Source of the DNA: Dickeya zeae NCPPB 2538 | Lineage (GTDB): Bacteria; Pseudomonadota; Gammaproteobacteria; Enterobacterales; Enterobacteriaceae | NCBI RefSeq assembly: GCF_000406165.1 | Contig: NZ_CM001977.1 | Coordinates: forward strand, 2,803,064 to 2,867,063 | Reading direction: 5' to 3' | Length of the DNA: 64,000 nucleotides | Shown: piece after piece, positions 62,882-64,000 of the stretch | Layout of the letters: each line of letters starts with the position of its first letter | Numbering within the stretch: position 1 is the stretch's first letter | Position numbers and translations under genes: made by a program | The notes under the pieces: model-generated | Database searches by the model: none | What the model saw: the letters and a program-made list of their open reading frames with translations, nothing else | What the model was told of the DNA's origin: nothing

Positions 62882-64000
62882 ATGATCTCGAACGCAGCCA
62901 AACAGCTGTTAAGCACGCTAAAAAATACCGCCTGGTACAAAAAACGTCACTCCAACCGAGTCTTACTCAGGCGCGAAATCACGCCGCTGGCCGTTCCCAT
63001 TTTCATTGAAGGATTGTGTGTGGTACTGATGGGAATCTTCAGTACCTTTCTGGTGAGCTGGCTTGGTAAAGAAGCCATGGCAGCCGTGGGGCTGGCGGAC
63101 AGCTTCAACATGCTGATCATTGCTTTTTTCACCGCTGTCGCGCTTGGGACGGCAGTTGTCGTCGCGTTTAGTCTTGGCCAGCGTAACCGTAAGCAGGCTC
63201 GACACGCCGCACGCCAATCAATCTCATTATTGGTGCTAATTTCCGTGCTACTGGTAATACTGGTTGAAATCGCGGGCCAGTCCATCATCGATCTGATTGC
63301 CGGTAGTGCCGAACCCGCAGTCAAGTCACTGGCGCTGACATTCCTGCGCCTCACCGTCTGGGGTTACCCTGCACTGGCGGTCACGTTGGTAGGGTGTGGA
63401 GCGTTACGGGGCGCTGGCAATACCCGATTGCCGATGGTTATTAATATCTGGATGAATATCCTGAACATTCTATTTAGCGGGCTGTTGATCTACGGTGTCG
63501 CTTCATGGCAAGGACTGGGGTTTATCGGGGCCGGATTAGGGATCACGCTCTCCCGTTACGTGGGGGCGTTTTGTGTAGTGTTCGCACTGACAAAAGGTTT
63601 CAATGGTGCACTGCGTATCCCCTTTCAGAGTTATTTCGCTCCGTTTACCACGGCCATCCTCTACGAAGTACTCAGCATTGGCATCCCGGCCAGCATTGAG
63701 TCGGTGATGTTTAATGTCGGTAAATTGATCACCCAGCGTTTTGTCGCAGGTATGGGAACGGAGGTTATCGCTGGCAATTTTATCGCTTTTTCGATTGTTG
63801 CACTGATCAACCTGCCGGGTAATGCCCTGGGCTCGACGTCAACCATTGTTGTCGGTTCCAGACTGGGTAAAGGGCAACGCATGCAACCGGAGCGACAGCT
63901 GAAATATATCTTTTGGCTTTCGAACATTGGCCTGTGTGCGTTAGCACTACTGTCAGTACCCACCGCCGGATTGTTGGCTGCAATGTATACCAATGAACCT
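62882..64000 (+). CDS. MATE-family multidrug efflux transporter (3' end beyond the window)
   Basis: An open frame of 373 codons that runs off the right edge, so the protein is incomplete here. It starts MISNAAKQLLSTLKNTAWYK and continues with a polytopic MATE fold: LLRREITPLAVPIFIEGLCV, ALRGAGNTRLPMVINIWMNI, and GIPASIESVMFNVGKLITQR. At least nine TM segments are visible. It resembles the YeeO/EmmdR subgroup, which exports flavins or cationic drugs by proton or sodium antiport in E. coli and relatives; yeeO also lies in the flagellar neighbourhood there. AGG sits shortly before the ATG. Confidence 0.9.
   Translation, partial: MISNAAKQLLSTLKNTAWYKKRHSNRVLLRREITPLAVPIFIEGLCVVLMGIFSTFLVSWLGKEAMAAVGLADSFNMLIIAFFTAVALGTAVVVAFSLGQRNRKQARHAARQSISLLVLISVLLVILVEIAGQSIIDLIAGSAEPAVKSLALTFLRLTVWGYPALAVTLVGCGALRGAGNTRLPMVINIWMNILNILFSGLLIYGVASWQGLGFIGAGLGITLSRYVGAFCVVFALTKGFNGALRIPFQSYFAPFTTAILYEVLSIGIPASIESVMFNVGKLITQRFVAGMGTEVIAGNFIAFSIVALINLPGNALGSTSTIVVGSRLGKGQRMQPERQLKYIFWLSNIGLCALALLSVPTAGLLAAMYTNEP

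Overview
The window is a nearly continuous motility chromosome segment of an enterobacterium. Proteins such as FliA, FliG, FliI, FliM, FlhA, FlhC, CheY and PhoH match my recollection of the E. coli proteins almost residue for residue, while gene order and the intergenic repeats point to the soft-rot family Pectobacteriaceae (I lean to Dickeya, but genus is not proven here). No rRNA, tRNA, CRISPR array, intact insertion sequence or prophage was seen.

Layout. 1-3.6 kb: a chemoreceptor gene, a bidirectional terminator and phoH. 3.6-16.3 kb: fliZ-fliA, then a six-gene surface-sugar island (glycosyltransferase, FkbM methyltransferase, Gfo/Idh oxidoreductase, ATP-grasp ligase, VioA-type aminotransferase, and a 1150-residue methyltransferase-TPR-OGT-like protein) ending at the flagellin gene fliC, all on the minus strand. 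16.3-19.1 kb: fliD-fliS-fliT on plus. 19.2-19.5 kb: a MITE-like repeat built of consecutive hairpins. 19.6-31.2 kb: fliE (minus) divergent from fliFGHIJKLMNOPQR (plus). 31.3-41.7 kb: flgBCDEFGHIJKL on minus. 41.8-43.4 kb: flgA, flgM, flgN on plus. 43.5-58.6 kb: flhD-flhC-motA-motB-cheA-cheW-mcp-cheR-cheB-cheY-cheZ-flhB-flhA-flhE, all on minus. 58.6-64 kb: a 1.4-kb flhDC upstream region, a second intact chemoreceptor gene, dsrB, a VOC-family gene and a MATE transporter that runs off the window.

Working together: FlhDC is the master regulator, FliA (sigma-28) and FlgM the checkpoint, FliZ a modulator. The fli/flg/flh genes encode the basal body, export gate, rod, hook, filament and their chaperones; MotAB power the motor; CheAWRBYZ and the receptors steer it; the island between fliA and fliC most likely makes and attaches a glycan to flagellin. 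Five sigma-28 promoters with the canonical 11-nt spacer can be read directly (fliC, fliD, flgK, flgM, and one far upstream of cheR), and probable FlhDC boxes lie in the flgB/flgA gap and upstream of flhB. The flhD upstream region carries a perfect CRP site and an RcsAB-like palindrome spaced as in E. coli.

Most notable: (1) a Tsr-like receptor gene between cheW and cheR is broken by one extra base in a seven-T run directly after its first membrane helix; (2) the flagellin sugar island, including a methyltransferase-TPR-GT41 fusion and an ATP-grasp enzyme where an acyltransferase would be expected; (3) the hairpin-array repeat after fliT; (4) a sigma-28 promoter about 360 nt upstream of cheR in an apparently empty 714-nt gap.
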